Assembly: GCA_009779045.1 (NCBI GenBank)
Contig: WREZ01000066.1
Coordinates: forward strand, 1-7,124
Direction: 5' to 3'
DNA length: 7,124 nucleotides
Origin: Candidatus Bathycorpusculum sp.
GTDB lineage: Archaea > Thermoproteota > Bathyarchaeia > Bathyarchaeales > Bathycorpusculaceae
Part shown: in pieces, positions 1 to 4,960 of the stretch
Numbering within the stretch: position 1 is the first letter of the stretch
How the letters are laid out: each line of letters begins with the position of its first letter
Notes under the pieces: generated by a model
What the model saw: only the letters and a program-made list of their open reading frames with translations
Told to the model about the DNA's origin: nothing
Database searches by the model: none
Position numbers and translations under genes: made by a program

Positions 1-51
1 TAACGTAATTATTTTTATAAAATTTAATATTGCTAATTTTTTGATGAAAGC

Positions 52-63
52 AAAAAAAAAAAA
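52..63 (-). terminator. U-run terminator for the nrdR-nrdD-nrdG operon
   Basis: Twelve consecutive A on the plus strand give a T12 run on the minus strand, about 175 bases past the nrdG stop. Archaeal RNA polymerase terminates intrinsically on U-runs without needing a hairpin, so this is the strongest candidate end for the operon transcript. Shorter, mixed tracts lie closer to nrdG, so earlier partial termination is possible. Confidence 0.5.
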
Positions 64-90
64 CGTTCAGTTACGTTTCAAATAAAAACG

Positions 91-97
91 TTTTTTT
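91..97 (+). terminator. Possible plus-strand U-run terminator
   Basis: A T7 run on the plus strand directly follows an A-run and CG, giving the short palindrome AAAAACGTTTTT at 84-95. If a plus-strand gene ends to the left of the window, this could terminate it and make the region a bidirectional terminator. No such gene is visible, so the call is tentative. Confidence 0.25.
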
Positions 98-235
98 CAA
101 TAATATATCTGTGTGTTTTATTTAAATTAGATAGTGTGTGTGGTTTATGTTTACTTGTGAAAAATTGTTGTTTGTTTTGGTGTGTATTTTAGGTGTGCAT
201 GTTGTTGTTTGAGGATTATTAATGAATTGGATTTG

Positions 236-913
236 TTAGGTGCGTAGTATTATTTTTTCTGTGAATTTGTTTAATGTGTTTGAAAATTCGTTTATGTTTT
301 CTGGTGCGTAGCTTTGTAGTGTTTGATAGTGTTTATCTAGGGTGTTTTCTGGTATGAATTGTTGTAGCGCATGAGTTTTGGAGCCTTTGGTTAATTCGCC
401 TATGCACTTTATGTCTTCTAGTGTAACGAGTTCTGGGACTAGTGTGGTGCGGAATTCGTATGGTGTTTTGCCTATTTTTAGTATTTCTATACTTCTTTGT
501 AGTTTGTCGGTGTTTTGTGCACCTAATTGTTTGTATTTTTCTAGACTTGTTTTGATGTCTAAGGCTACGTAGTCTACGTGGTTTAGGCATTCTTTTAGTA
601 CTTCGGGGTAGAATCCGTTGGTGTCTAATTTTACAAAGAAGTTTTTTTCTTTTAGTTTGACTAGAAATCTTGGTAATTCTTTATGCATGCATGGTTCTCC
701 GCCTGTGATGACTACGGAGTCTATGAATTTTTTGCGGTTTTCCAAGATTTCTAAGGTAGCTGGTTCTTGTAAGAAGGGGGGTTGGGGGTCTGTGGCTATT
801 TTCCAGTTGTGGCAGTATGGGCAGCGTAGGTTGCATCCGGGGGTGAATAGTACGCTGGCTACTTTATCTGGGTAGTCTAGTAAGCTTGTTTTTTGTAACC
901 CGCTAAATTTCAT
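236..913 (-). CDS. nrdG: Anaerobic ribonucleotide reductase activating protein (radical SAM, NrdG2-like)
   Basis: This 225-residue radical-SAM activase should cleave S-adenosylmethionine at a [4Fe-4S] cluster and abstract hydrogen from the glycine of NrdD, creating the glycyl radical. The cluster motif CxxxCxxC is C27, C31 and C34, followed by H35-N36-W37. The SAM-contacting GGEP is at 71-74. The N-terminal pattern (FSGLQKTSLLDYPD, then LFTPGCNLRCPYCHNW) is typical of the NrdG2 type found in archaea and many anaerobic bacteria, and the length is normal. The ATG at 913 follows the nrdD stop by 11 bases. A GGGGAG Shine-Dalgarno lies 6 bases upstream and overlaps that stop, so start and co-translation are well supported. 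Its codons end mostly in C or A, unlike the 5' part of nrdD. Other radical-SAM activases share the cluster motif, but the neighbour settles the role. Confidence 0.93.
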   Translation of the reverse strand: MKFSGLQKTSLLDYPDKVASVLFTPGCNLRCPYCHNWKIATDPQPPFLQEPATLEILENRKKFIDSVVITGGEPCMHKELPRFLVKLKEKNFFVKLDTNGFYPEVLKECLNHVDYVALDIKTSLEKYKQLGAQNTDKLQRSIEILKIGKTPYEFRTTLVPELVTLEDIKCIGELTKGSKTHALQQFIPENTLDKHYQTLQSYAPENINEFSNTLNKFTEKIILRT

Positions 914-919
914 TTACCG

Positions 920-925
920 CTCCCC
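920..925 (-). promoter_or_regulatory. Ribosome binding site of nrdG
   Basis: The minus strand reads GGGGAG here, containing the GGAG core, 6 bases before the nrdG ATG. The site overlaps the nrdD stop codon, so the two genes are probably translationally coupled. Confidence 0.7.
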
Positions 926-3054
926 TATTGCTTTTCAAGGGTGGGTGTGGTGATGGTGTTTGATCGGTCGAAGGTTTTGCGTATGGCGAATTCTGCTTGT
1001 TTTCCGTTGTTCCATTGGTCTACTGGGCGTAGGTAGCCGACGACGCGGCTGTAGACTTCGCTGTATGCACCACATGTTGGGCAGTGTTTGTGTTCTCCTG
1101 TAGTGTAGCCATGGTTGGGGCAAATGCTAAATGTGGGTGTTAGGGTGAAGTAGGGTATGTTTGTGTTTTCTGCTACTTTTTTAACTAATTCTGCTGCAGC
1201 TTTCCATGAAGATAAACGTTCACCTAAGTAAATGTGGAAGTTGGTGCCGCCGGTGTAGAGTGTTTGTAGGCCATTTTGGTGTTCTAAGGCTTCAAAGAGG
1301 TCGCCTGCGAAGTCTACGGGGAGTTGTGATGAGTTAGTGTAGAAGGGTTCTGCGTTTTCTTTTTGAATGTGTTTTTGGTTAGCAAATATTATGTCACGGT
1401 ATCTTTTTTGATCTGTGCGTGCTAAGCGGTATGCAGTGCCTTCTGCAGGGGTAGCTTCTAAATTGTAAATGTCGCCTGTTTCTTCTTGATATTTACCTAT
1501 ACGTTCACGCATGAAAGTTAGGGTTTTTACTGCAAAGGCTTGGCCTTCTTTAGAGGCAATATTTTGTCCTAGTAAGTTTAGAATAGCTTCGTTTATACCT
1601 ACAATGCCAATTGTTGAGAAATGGTTTTTCCAATAATTACCAAATCTTTCCTTTACGTTACGTAGATACCTTCTAGAGTATGGGTATAATCCTTTTTCTG
1701 TAAAGGCTTCTAACACTTTACGCTTAAGCTCTAAGCTCTCTTTAGCAGTATCCATGAGTGTGCCTAATTTTTCAAAGAACTCATCCTCATTCTTTGAGAG
1801 GTAACCGGCTCTTGGAATGTTTAATGTAACTACACCTATGCTGCCGGTTAGGGGGTTAGCTCCAAAGAAGCCGCCTCCACGTTTACGTAGTTCTCTATTA
1901 TCAATACGTAATCGACAACACATGCTACGCACATCTTCAGGGTTTAAGTCACTATTTATAAAATTACTAAAGTTTGGTACACCATATTTAGCAGTAACTT
2001 CAAAAATTGCTTGTGATACAGGAGAGTCCCAGTCAAAGTCTTTGGTAATGTTATATGTTGGAATGGGGAAAGTAAACACTCTGCCCTTAGAGTCACCTTT
2101 TGACATGATTTTAGCAAAGGAAATGTTTAACATTTCCATTTCTTGCGACATATCCCCATAGGTATCCTTTGTTACGCCACCATTGAAAATAACTGCCTCA
2201 TTTTTCATAAACTCTGGAATAGTCAAATCTAAGGTAAGATTGGTAAAGGGCGTTTGAAAACCAACACGTGTAGGAACATTCATGTTAAAAAAGAACTCTT
2301 GTAGTGCCTGTTCAACATCTCTTTGGCTTAAATTGTCATAACGAATAAATGGTGCTAAATAGGTATCGAAATTGCTAAACGCCTGTGCACCCGCAGCCTC
2401 ACCTTGAAGAGTGTAGAAAAAGTTTACGATTTGACCTAATGCCGTACGAAAATGCTTAGCAGGTTTGCTCTCAATTTTCCCAGATACACCTCCAAACCCT
2501 GAAAACAGCAAATCACTCAAATCCCAACCTACACAGTATGGTCCCAGAACACCTAAATCATGAATATGTAAATCCCCAGAAAAATGAGCTGCAGCAATAT
2601 GTTCCGGATAAATGCGGCCTATCCAATACTTGGCAATTACTGTAGAGGAAAGATAATTGTTTAATCCCTGAAGAGAATAACTCATGTTACTATTCTCTTT
2701 TACTCGCCAATCCTCAACATCTAGGTATTGATCAACAAGATCTGCAGAACTCAATAAAGCCGCTAACTCACGCATATCATTATGCTGCTTACGATAGAGA
2801 ATGTATGCCTTCGCAGTAGACGCATGACCTTTTTCAATTAACTGCTTCTCAACATAATCTTGAACTTCCTCAACAGTAGGAACACCATCCTCACCGTACT
2901 GCTTCAATAAGGCAGCTACAACTTCATCACTAATACGCTTAGCCTGCTCCTTATCTTTACCTCCAACAGCTTTCGCTGCCTTCCAAATAGCTTGAGTAAT
3001 TCGCTCTTGATCAAAGGGTTCTAATTTACTATCACGCTTTAGTACAAACTTCAT
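925..3054 (-). CDS. nrdD: Anaerobic (class III) ribonucleoside-triphosphate reductase
   Basis: This 709-residue glycyl-radical enzyme reduces ribonucleotides to deoxyribonucleotides in the absence of oxygen. An N-terminal ATP-cone (about residues 3-93, VLKRDSKLEPFD onward) is the expected allosteric activity site. The catalytic barrel shows C174 in GPYCVGW and the CC pair C379-C380 in RSMCCRLR, the likely thiyl-radical loop. Near the C-terminus are metal ligands C645, H648, C658 and C661, followed by the radical motif RVVGYL with Gly673. Length and order are those of a complete NrdD. The first 23 bases overlap the end of nrdR, and nrdG follows 11 bases after the stop. The ATG at 3054 gives the expected ATP-cone N-terminus, although its Shine-Dalgarno is weak. 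Third codon positions change from T-ending at the 5' end to C-ending at the 3' end. The physiological reductant (formate or a redoxin) cannot be read from the sequence. Confidence 0.96.
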   Translation of the reverse strand: MKFVLKRDSKLEPFDQERITQAIWKAAKAVGGKDKEQAKRISDEVVAALLKQYGEDGVPTVEEVQDYVEKQLIEKGHASTAKAYILYRKQHNDMRELAALLSSADLVDQYLDVEDWRVKENSNMSYSLQGLNNYLSSTVIAKYWIGRIYPEHIAAAHFSGDLHIHDLGVLGPYCVGWDLSDLLFSGFGGVSGKIESKPAKHFRTALGQIVNFFYTLQGEAAGAQAFSNFDTYLAPFIRYDNLSQRDVEQALQEFFFNMNVPTRVGFQTPFTNLTLDLTIPEFMKNEAVIFNGGVTKDTYGDMSQEMEMLNISFAKIMSKGDSKGRVFTFPIPTYNITKDFDWDSPVSQAIFEVTAKYGVPNFSNFINSDLNPEDVRSMCCRLRIDNRELRKRGGGFFGANPLTGSIGVVTLNIPRAGYLSKNEDEFFEKLGTLMDTAKESLELKRKVLEAFTEKGLYPYSRRYLRNVKERFGNYWKNHFSTIGIVGINEAILNLLGQNIASKEGQAFAVKTLTFMRERIGKYQEETGDIYNLEATPAEGTAYRLARTDQKRYRDIIFANQKHIQKENAEPFYTNSSQLPVDFAGDLFEALEHQNGLQTLYTGGTNFHIYLGERLSSWKAAAELVKKVAENTNIPYFTLTPTFSICPNHGYTTGEHKHCPTCGAYSEVYSRVVGYLRPVDQWNNGKQAEFAIRKTFDRSNTITTPTLEKQ

Positions 3055-3499
3055 GTTTTCCCACTTCCATTAATAAACGCCCAAAATCCTCTGGGTCTTC
3101 GAATCTCTTATAAACCGACGCAAACCGAATGTAAACAATACGATCCATACTCTTGAGGTACTTCATAATTAAATCACCAATCTCTTGAGAAGAAACCTCA
3201 CCTGTGTCCTTCAACATTAACTCTTGCCGTATTTGCCCTGCTAACTCATTAATCTGAGACATACTCACAGGCCGCTTCTCACTTGCCTTCTGTATACCTC
3301 TAATTATTTTATTAACATCAAACCGCTCCAGCTTACCATCCTTTTTACGCACCATTAACTCTACCGTTTCAACATACTCATATGTTGTAAAACGCTTACT
3401 ACAACTAATACACTCTTTTCGCCTACGCGTAGTATTATCTGGCGAATCACGAGTCTCAAGCGTTTTAAAGTTCTCAGAGCCACAATAAGGACACTTCAT
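3032..3499 (-). CDS. nrdR: Transcriptional repressor NrdR
   Basis: NrdR is a nucleotide-sensing repressor of ribonucleotide reductase genes, best known from bacteria. The 155-residue protein begins MKCPYCGSE and has a zinc ribbon with C3, C6, C30 and C33, the canonical spacing. The basic run TRRRKEC and RFTTYEYVE are typical of the family. An ATP-cone follows (about 46-136: VRKKDGKLERFD, then YIRFASVYKRFEDPEDF). An upstream in-frame start at 3538 would add 13 residues, but it would read through the operator and precede the universal MxCPYC start, so I use 3499. The gene ends inside nrdD (23-base overlap) and heads the operon, so it should repress itself as well as nrdD and nrdG. Two NrdR-box-like dyads lie 5-51 bases upstream. 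NrdR is uncommon in archaea, so an ancient transfer from bacteria is possible; I infer this only from the known distribution. Confidence 0.95.
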   Translation of the reverse strand: MKCPYCGSENFKTLETRDSPDNTTRRRKECISCSKRFTTYEYVETVELMVRKKDGKLERFDVNKIIRGIQKASEKRPVSMSQINELAGQIRQELMLKDTGEVSSQEIGDLIMKYLKSMDRIVYIRFASVYKRFEDPEDFGRLLMEVGKHEVCTKA

Positions 3500-3503
3500 G
3501 AAT

Positions 3504-3519
3504 ACACACCATATAGTGT
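3504..3519 (-). promoter_or_regulatory. NrdR box 2 (promoter-distal operator)
   Basis: On the minus strand this reads ACACTATATGGTGTGT. It matches the bacterial NrdR-box consensus as I recall it (acaCwATATaTwGtgt) at about 14 of 16 positions. It lies 4 bases upstream of the nrdR ATG and probably downstream of the transcription start. The match was made by eye. Confidence 0.7.
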
Positions 3520-3534
3520 TAACAAACAAAACAT

Positions 3535-3550
3535 ACACTACAAATAGTGC
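3535..3550 (-). promoter_or_regulatory. NrdR box 1 (promoter-proximal operator)
   Basis: On the minus strand this reads GCACTATTTGTAGTGT, a dyad whose CACTA and TAGTG arms mirror each other. It lies 15 bases from box 2, so the centres are 31 bp apart, about three helical turns. Paired bacterial NrdR boxes have this arrangement. It directly abuts the TATA-like box, so a bound repressor would sit on the core promoter. Confidence 0.72.
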
Positions 3551-3558
3551 TATTTAAA
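3551..3558 (-). promoter_or_regulatory. TATA box of the nrdR-nrdD-nrdG operon
   Basis: The minus strand reads TTTAAATA. At the usual archaeal distance of about 25 bases the transcript would begin near 3527-3530, between the two NrdR boxes, leaving a leader of roughly 30 bases before the nrdR ATG at 3499. The start site is inferred, not observed. Confidence 0.55.
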
Positions 3559-3610
3559 GCCTTTACACACCAACCATAAAATAAACCGCCAATCCAAAAA
3601 CACAAATATG

Positions 3611-3652
3611 AAAAAAATAGACACATTTAACAACAACAAAAAACCAAAAAAA
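3611..3652 (-). terminator. U-rich terminator cluster after the small cysteine protein gene
   Basis: On the minus strand there are three T-runs: T7 at 3646-3652, T6 at 3638-3643 and T7 at 3611-3617. They lie 75-115 bases past the stop of the small gene and upstream of the nrd promoter. This is a plausible archaeal intrinsic terminator that separates the two transcripts. Confidence 0.45.
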
Positions 3653-3726
3653 CAACCCCTTTAAACAAAACAACCCCAAACAACAAAAAACTACACAGTA
3701 TACCTACCAAAACAACAAACCCAAAC

Positions 3727-3945
3727 TTACTTACCAACAGGCCTTACAATCAAATAACCCTTATCAATCAACCAATGATGAAACTGATACGTAGAAAACA
3801 AACAACCCAACACACAAGTTCTACGAACTCTCTCATACTCCTCTGAACCCTCCACCTGCTTATTAAGCTCCAACTGAACAGAACACTTAACATCATTACA
3901 AAACTCCCTACGCTTATACTCAACAAAACCCTCAAACATAAACAT
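3727..3945 (-). CDS. Small four-cysteine protein of unknown function
   Basis: I do not recognise this protein. From the ATG at 3945 it has 72 residues. An in-frame ATG at 3939 (MFEGFVEYKRREFC) and a TTG at 3960 are alternative starts. Numbering from the TTG, it holds C21 and C26 (Cx4C), C49 and C53 (Cx3C), and a C-terminal QFHHWLIDKGYLIVRP segment. Basic (YKRRE) and acidic (EGSEEYERVR) stretches lie between. The four cysteines suggest a small zinc or iron-sulfur fold, with H61 and H62 as possible extra ligands. There is no signal peptide or clear membrane segment. It is likely real because it has a protein-like composition despite very A+C-biased DNA, its own TATA-like boxes upstream and U-runs downstream. 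It lies between dph6 and nrdR in the same direction but is probably transcribed alone. Confidence 0.7.
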   Translation of the reverse strand: MFMFEGFVEYKRREFCNDVKCSVQLELNKQVEGSEEYERVRRTCVLGCLFSTYQFHHWLIDKGYLIVRPVGK

Positions 3946-3969
3946 CAACAAACAACACAACCAAAAATA

Positions 3970-3990
3970 AATATATAAACATTATTTAAA
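3970..3990 (-). promoter_or_regulatory. Two overlapping TATA-like candidates for the small cysteine protein gene
   Basis: On the minus strand TTTAAATA occupies 3983-3990 and TTTATATATT occupies 3970-3979. The first would start RNA near 3961, next to the TTG at 3960. The second would start it near 3949, just before the ATGs at 3945 and 3939. Either way the message would be leaderless or nearly so, which fits the absence of a Shine-Dalgarno. The second is the better fit to an ATG start. Confidence 0.4.
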
Positions 3991-4060
3991 ACCCAAACAC
4001 CACCTAAAAACACCAAACCCCTCTATAACTCAACCAACCATTAATTGAAAACACAAAAGA

Positions 4061-4073
4061 CAAAATTATTTTG
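4061..4073. repeat. Short palindrome CAAAATTATTTTG
   Basis: This is a perfect dyad with arms CAAAAT and ATTTTG around one central T, about 55 bases past the dph6 stop and 70-90 bases upstream of the TATA-like boxes of the small gene. It could be part of the dph6 3' end or an operator. AT-rich palindromes this short also arise by chance. Confidence 0.3.
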
Positions 4074-4125
4074 GAAAAGAACCGAATAAAACCACATTAC
4101 CAACTTAATAGCAATACATGATCAC

Positions 4126-4812
4126 TTATTTTGGTGTTAGCTGCGCTTTTTTGATAACGTAAACTCCAGAGGTATTATCCCATTTTATCTCAAAATTATC
4201 CACTTCAATTTTCTGCTTAAAGAGAGGCGCATCTAAAACGGTGGTTTCTATTTCACCACCTTCGCCTGTAATACTGAGCCCATATTTTTCCGACAACTTC
4301 GACAACTGTTCAATTACCCTTTGATCTAACGTTTTCCCTAACCAGAACACATCTAACGGATAAGCAAAAACACCCGAGATGACCACTATAAATTTACGCT
4401 CCAACAGCTCCTCTAGCAACGTTTTTTGGTTATACTTCCACAGAGGATTAAAACACTTCAAATTCAGCTTATCACAAATTTTTTGAACTCTGCTGGTTTG
4501 ATAAACAGACTCCACCGCCCCCGTAACCACACCTTCAATACCATACAACGTTTTAGCTTGCAAAATTGCCCGCTCCAAGTCAGTTAGCTCCTCCTCTTTG
4601 TGTCCTTCAGTTTCCACCGAAATTAACGGTAACTCTAATGCTTGAGCCTGTAGATCTGTAATGTTTACATTGGGTGTATGGAACATGTAGCTTTCCTTAT
4701 TTTTGGAAACAATCGTAATTAGGCAAACTATTTGTTGTTGCTCTTTTTCTGTTGCTAAATGTAGTGCAAGTGTAGAATCCTTGCCACCTGAAAATAACAC
4801 ACCAAGCTTCAT
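4126..4812 (-). CDS. dph6: Diphthine--ammonia ligase (Dph6 family, ATP pyrophosphatase fold)
   Basis: Dph6 uses ATP and ammonium to amidate diphthine on translation elongation factor 2, the last step of diphthamide synthesis; it acts in the cytosol. The 228-residue protein has the PP-loop SGGKDS at 8-13, the family segment SYMFHTPN at 41-48, GAVESVYQTSRV at about 98-109, NPLW at 122-125, and the signature GEGGEIET at 183-190 (usually EGGEFET). Length and motif order match archaeal stand-alone Dph6, which lacks the C-terminal domains of the eukaryotic enzyme. The ATG at 4812 places the PP-loop at the expected distance from the N-terminus. No Shine-Dalgarno precedes it, and a weak TATA-like site about 30 bp upstream suggests a near-leaderless message. 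It is divergent from xpb. Its base composition is nearly skew-neutral, unlike both neighbours. Related archaeal paralogues of unproven function exist, so the exact substrate is inferred. Confidence 0.87.
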   Translation of the reverse strand: MKLGVLFSGGKDSTLALHLATEKEQQQIVCLITIVSKNKESYMFHTPNVNITDLQAQALELPLISVETEGHKEEELTDLERAILQAKTLYGIEGVVTGAVESVYQTSRVQKICDKLNLKCFNPLWKYNQKTLLEELLERKFIVVISGVFAYPLDVFWLGKTLDQRVIEQLSKLSEKYGLSITGEGGEIETTVLDAPLFKQKIEVDNFEIKWDNTSGVYVIKKAQLTPK

Positions 4813-4837
4813 TTGTATCTATTAGCAGGTAAACCTA

Positions 4838-4846
4838 TACATTAAG
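4838..4846 (-). promoter_or_regulatory. Weak TATA-like site for dph6
   Basis: The minus strand reads CTTAATGTA with its centre about 30 bp before the dph6 ATG. The position suits a leaderless start but the match to an archaeal TATA box is poor. Confidence 0.25.
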
Positions 4847-4864
4847 TTTGTTTGTTGTTAGGAT

Positions 4865-4914
4865 CTGATTTTTTGTTTTTGTATAGCTATTGTTTTTTGT
4901 ATGCTGATTTTTTG
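4865..4914. repeat. Imperfect T-rich direct repeats in the dph6/xpb divergent spacer
   Basis: CTGATTTTTTG occurs twice (4865-4875 and 4904-4914). Between and overlapping them, G-T(5-6)-GTAT-(A)GCT occurs twice, from 4875 and from 4892. The region is 50 of 60 T+G on the plus strand. It could be a shared upstream control element, an unwinding element, or simple low-complexity sequence. Confidence 0.4.
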
Positions 4915-4929
4915 GTTGTTTGGCGTAAG

Positions 4930-4936
4930 TTTAATT
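4930..4936 (+). promoter_or_regulatory. TATA-like box of the xpb-bax1 operon
   Basis: TTTAATT is centred about 28 bp before the xpb ATG and preceded by the purine-containing CGTAAG. No Shine-Dalgarno lies before the ATG, so a leaderless transcript starting at or beside 4961 is the simplest reading. Confidence 0.4.
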
Positions 4937-4960
4937 GATGTCGTTTAACCTATTTGTTGT

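Larger units (their letters stand above)
1..235. other. Non-coding 3' flank downstream of nrdG
   Basis: I see no credible gene, tRNA or repeat array here. The stretch is very AT-rich and, on the plus strand, strongly T+G-rich: 46 of 60 bases at 121-180 and 47 of 60 at 181-240. It holds a T12 run read on the minus strand, a T7 run read on the plus strand, and three ACGTT words at 63, 73 and 88. It probably serves as the 3' untranslated and termination region of the nrd operon. Whatever lies to the left is outside the window. Confidence 0.6.

Noticed and set aside
129..141. A TAGTGTGTGT stretch resembling a NrdR half-site
   Set aside because: No matching second arm exists, and the local sequence is simple TG-rich DNA.
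333..875. Open frames of 64-85 codons overlapping nrdG on both strands
   Set aside because: Their compositions are artefacts of the skewed bases of nrdG (Arg/Thr-rich or Ser/Leu-rich) and they conflict with a clear radical-SAM gene.
1817..2161. A 114-codon plus-strand open frame inside nrdD
   Set aside because: It lies wholly antisense to a conserved part of the reductase, has no family features and no promoter or ribosome site. It is a shadow frame.
3500..3538. A 13-residue N-terminal extension of NrdR starting at 3538
   Set aside because: It would translate through box 2, the spacer and the first bases of box 1, and it precedes the near-universal MxCPYC start. The ATG at 3499 gives the canonical protein.
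3690..3707. A GTATAC-centred stretch upstream of the nrd promoter resembling a third NrdR box
   Set aside because: Only one GTGT-like arm fits the consensus, and it is about 140 bp from the TATA box with no periodic spacing.
3540..4125. CRISPR-like or RNA-gene content in the A/C-rich stretches around the small gene
   Set aside because: There is no regular repeat-spacer pattern, no tRNA cloverleaf and no GC-rich stem. The apparent repetition (CAACAAA words) comes from base skew.
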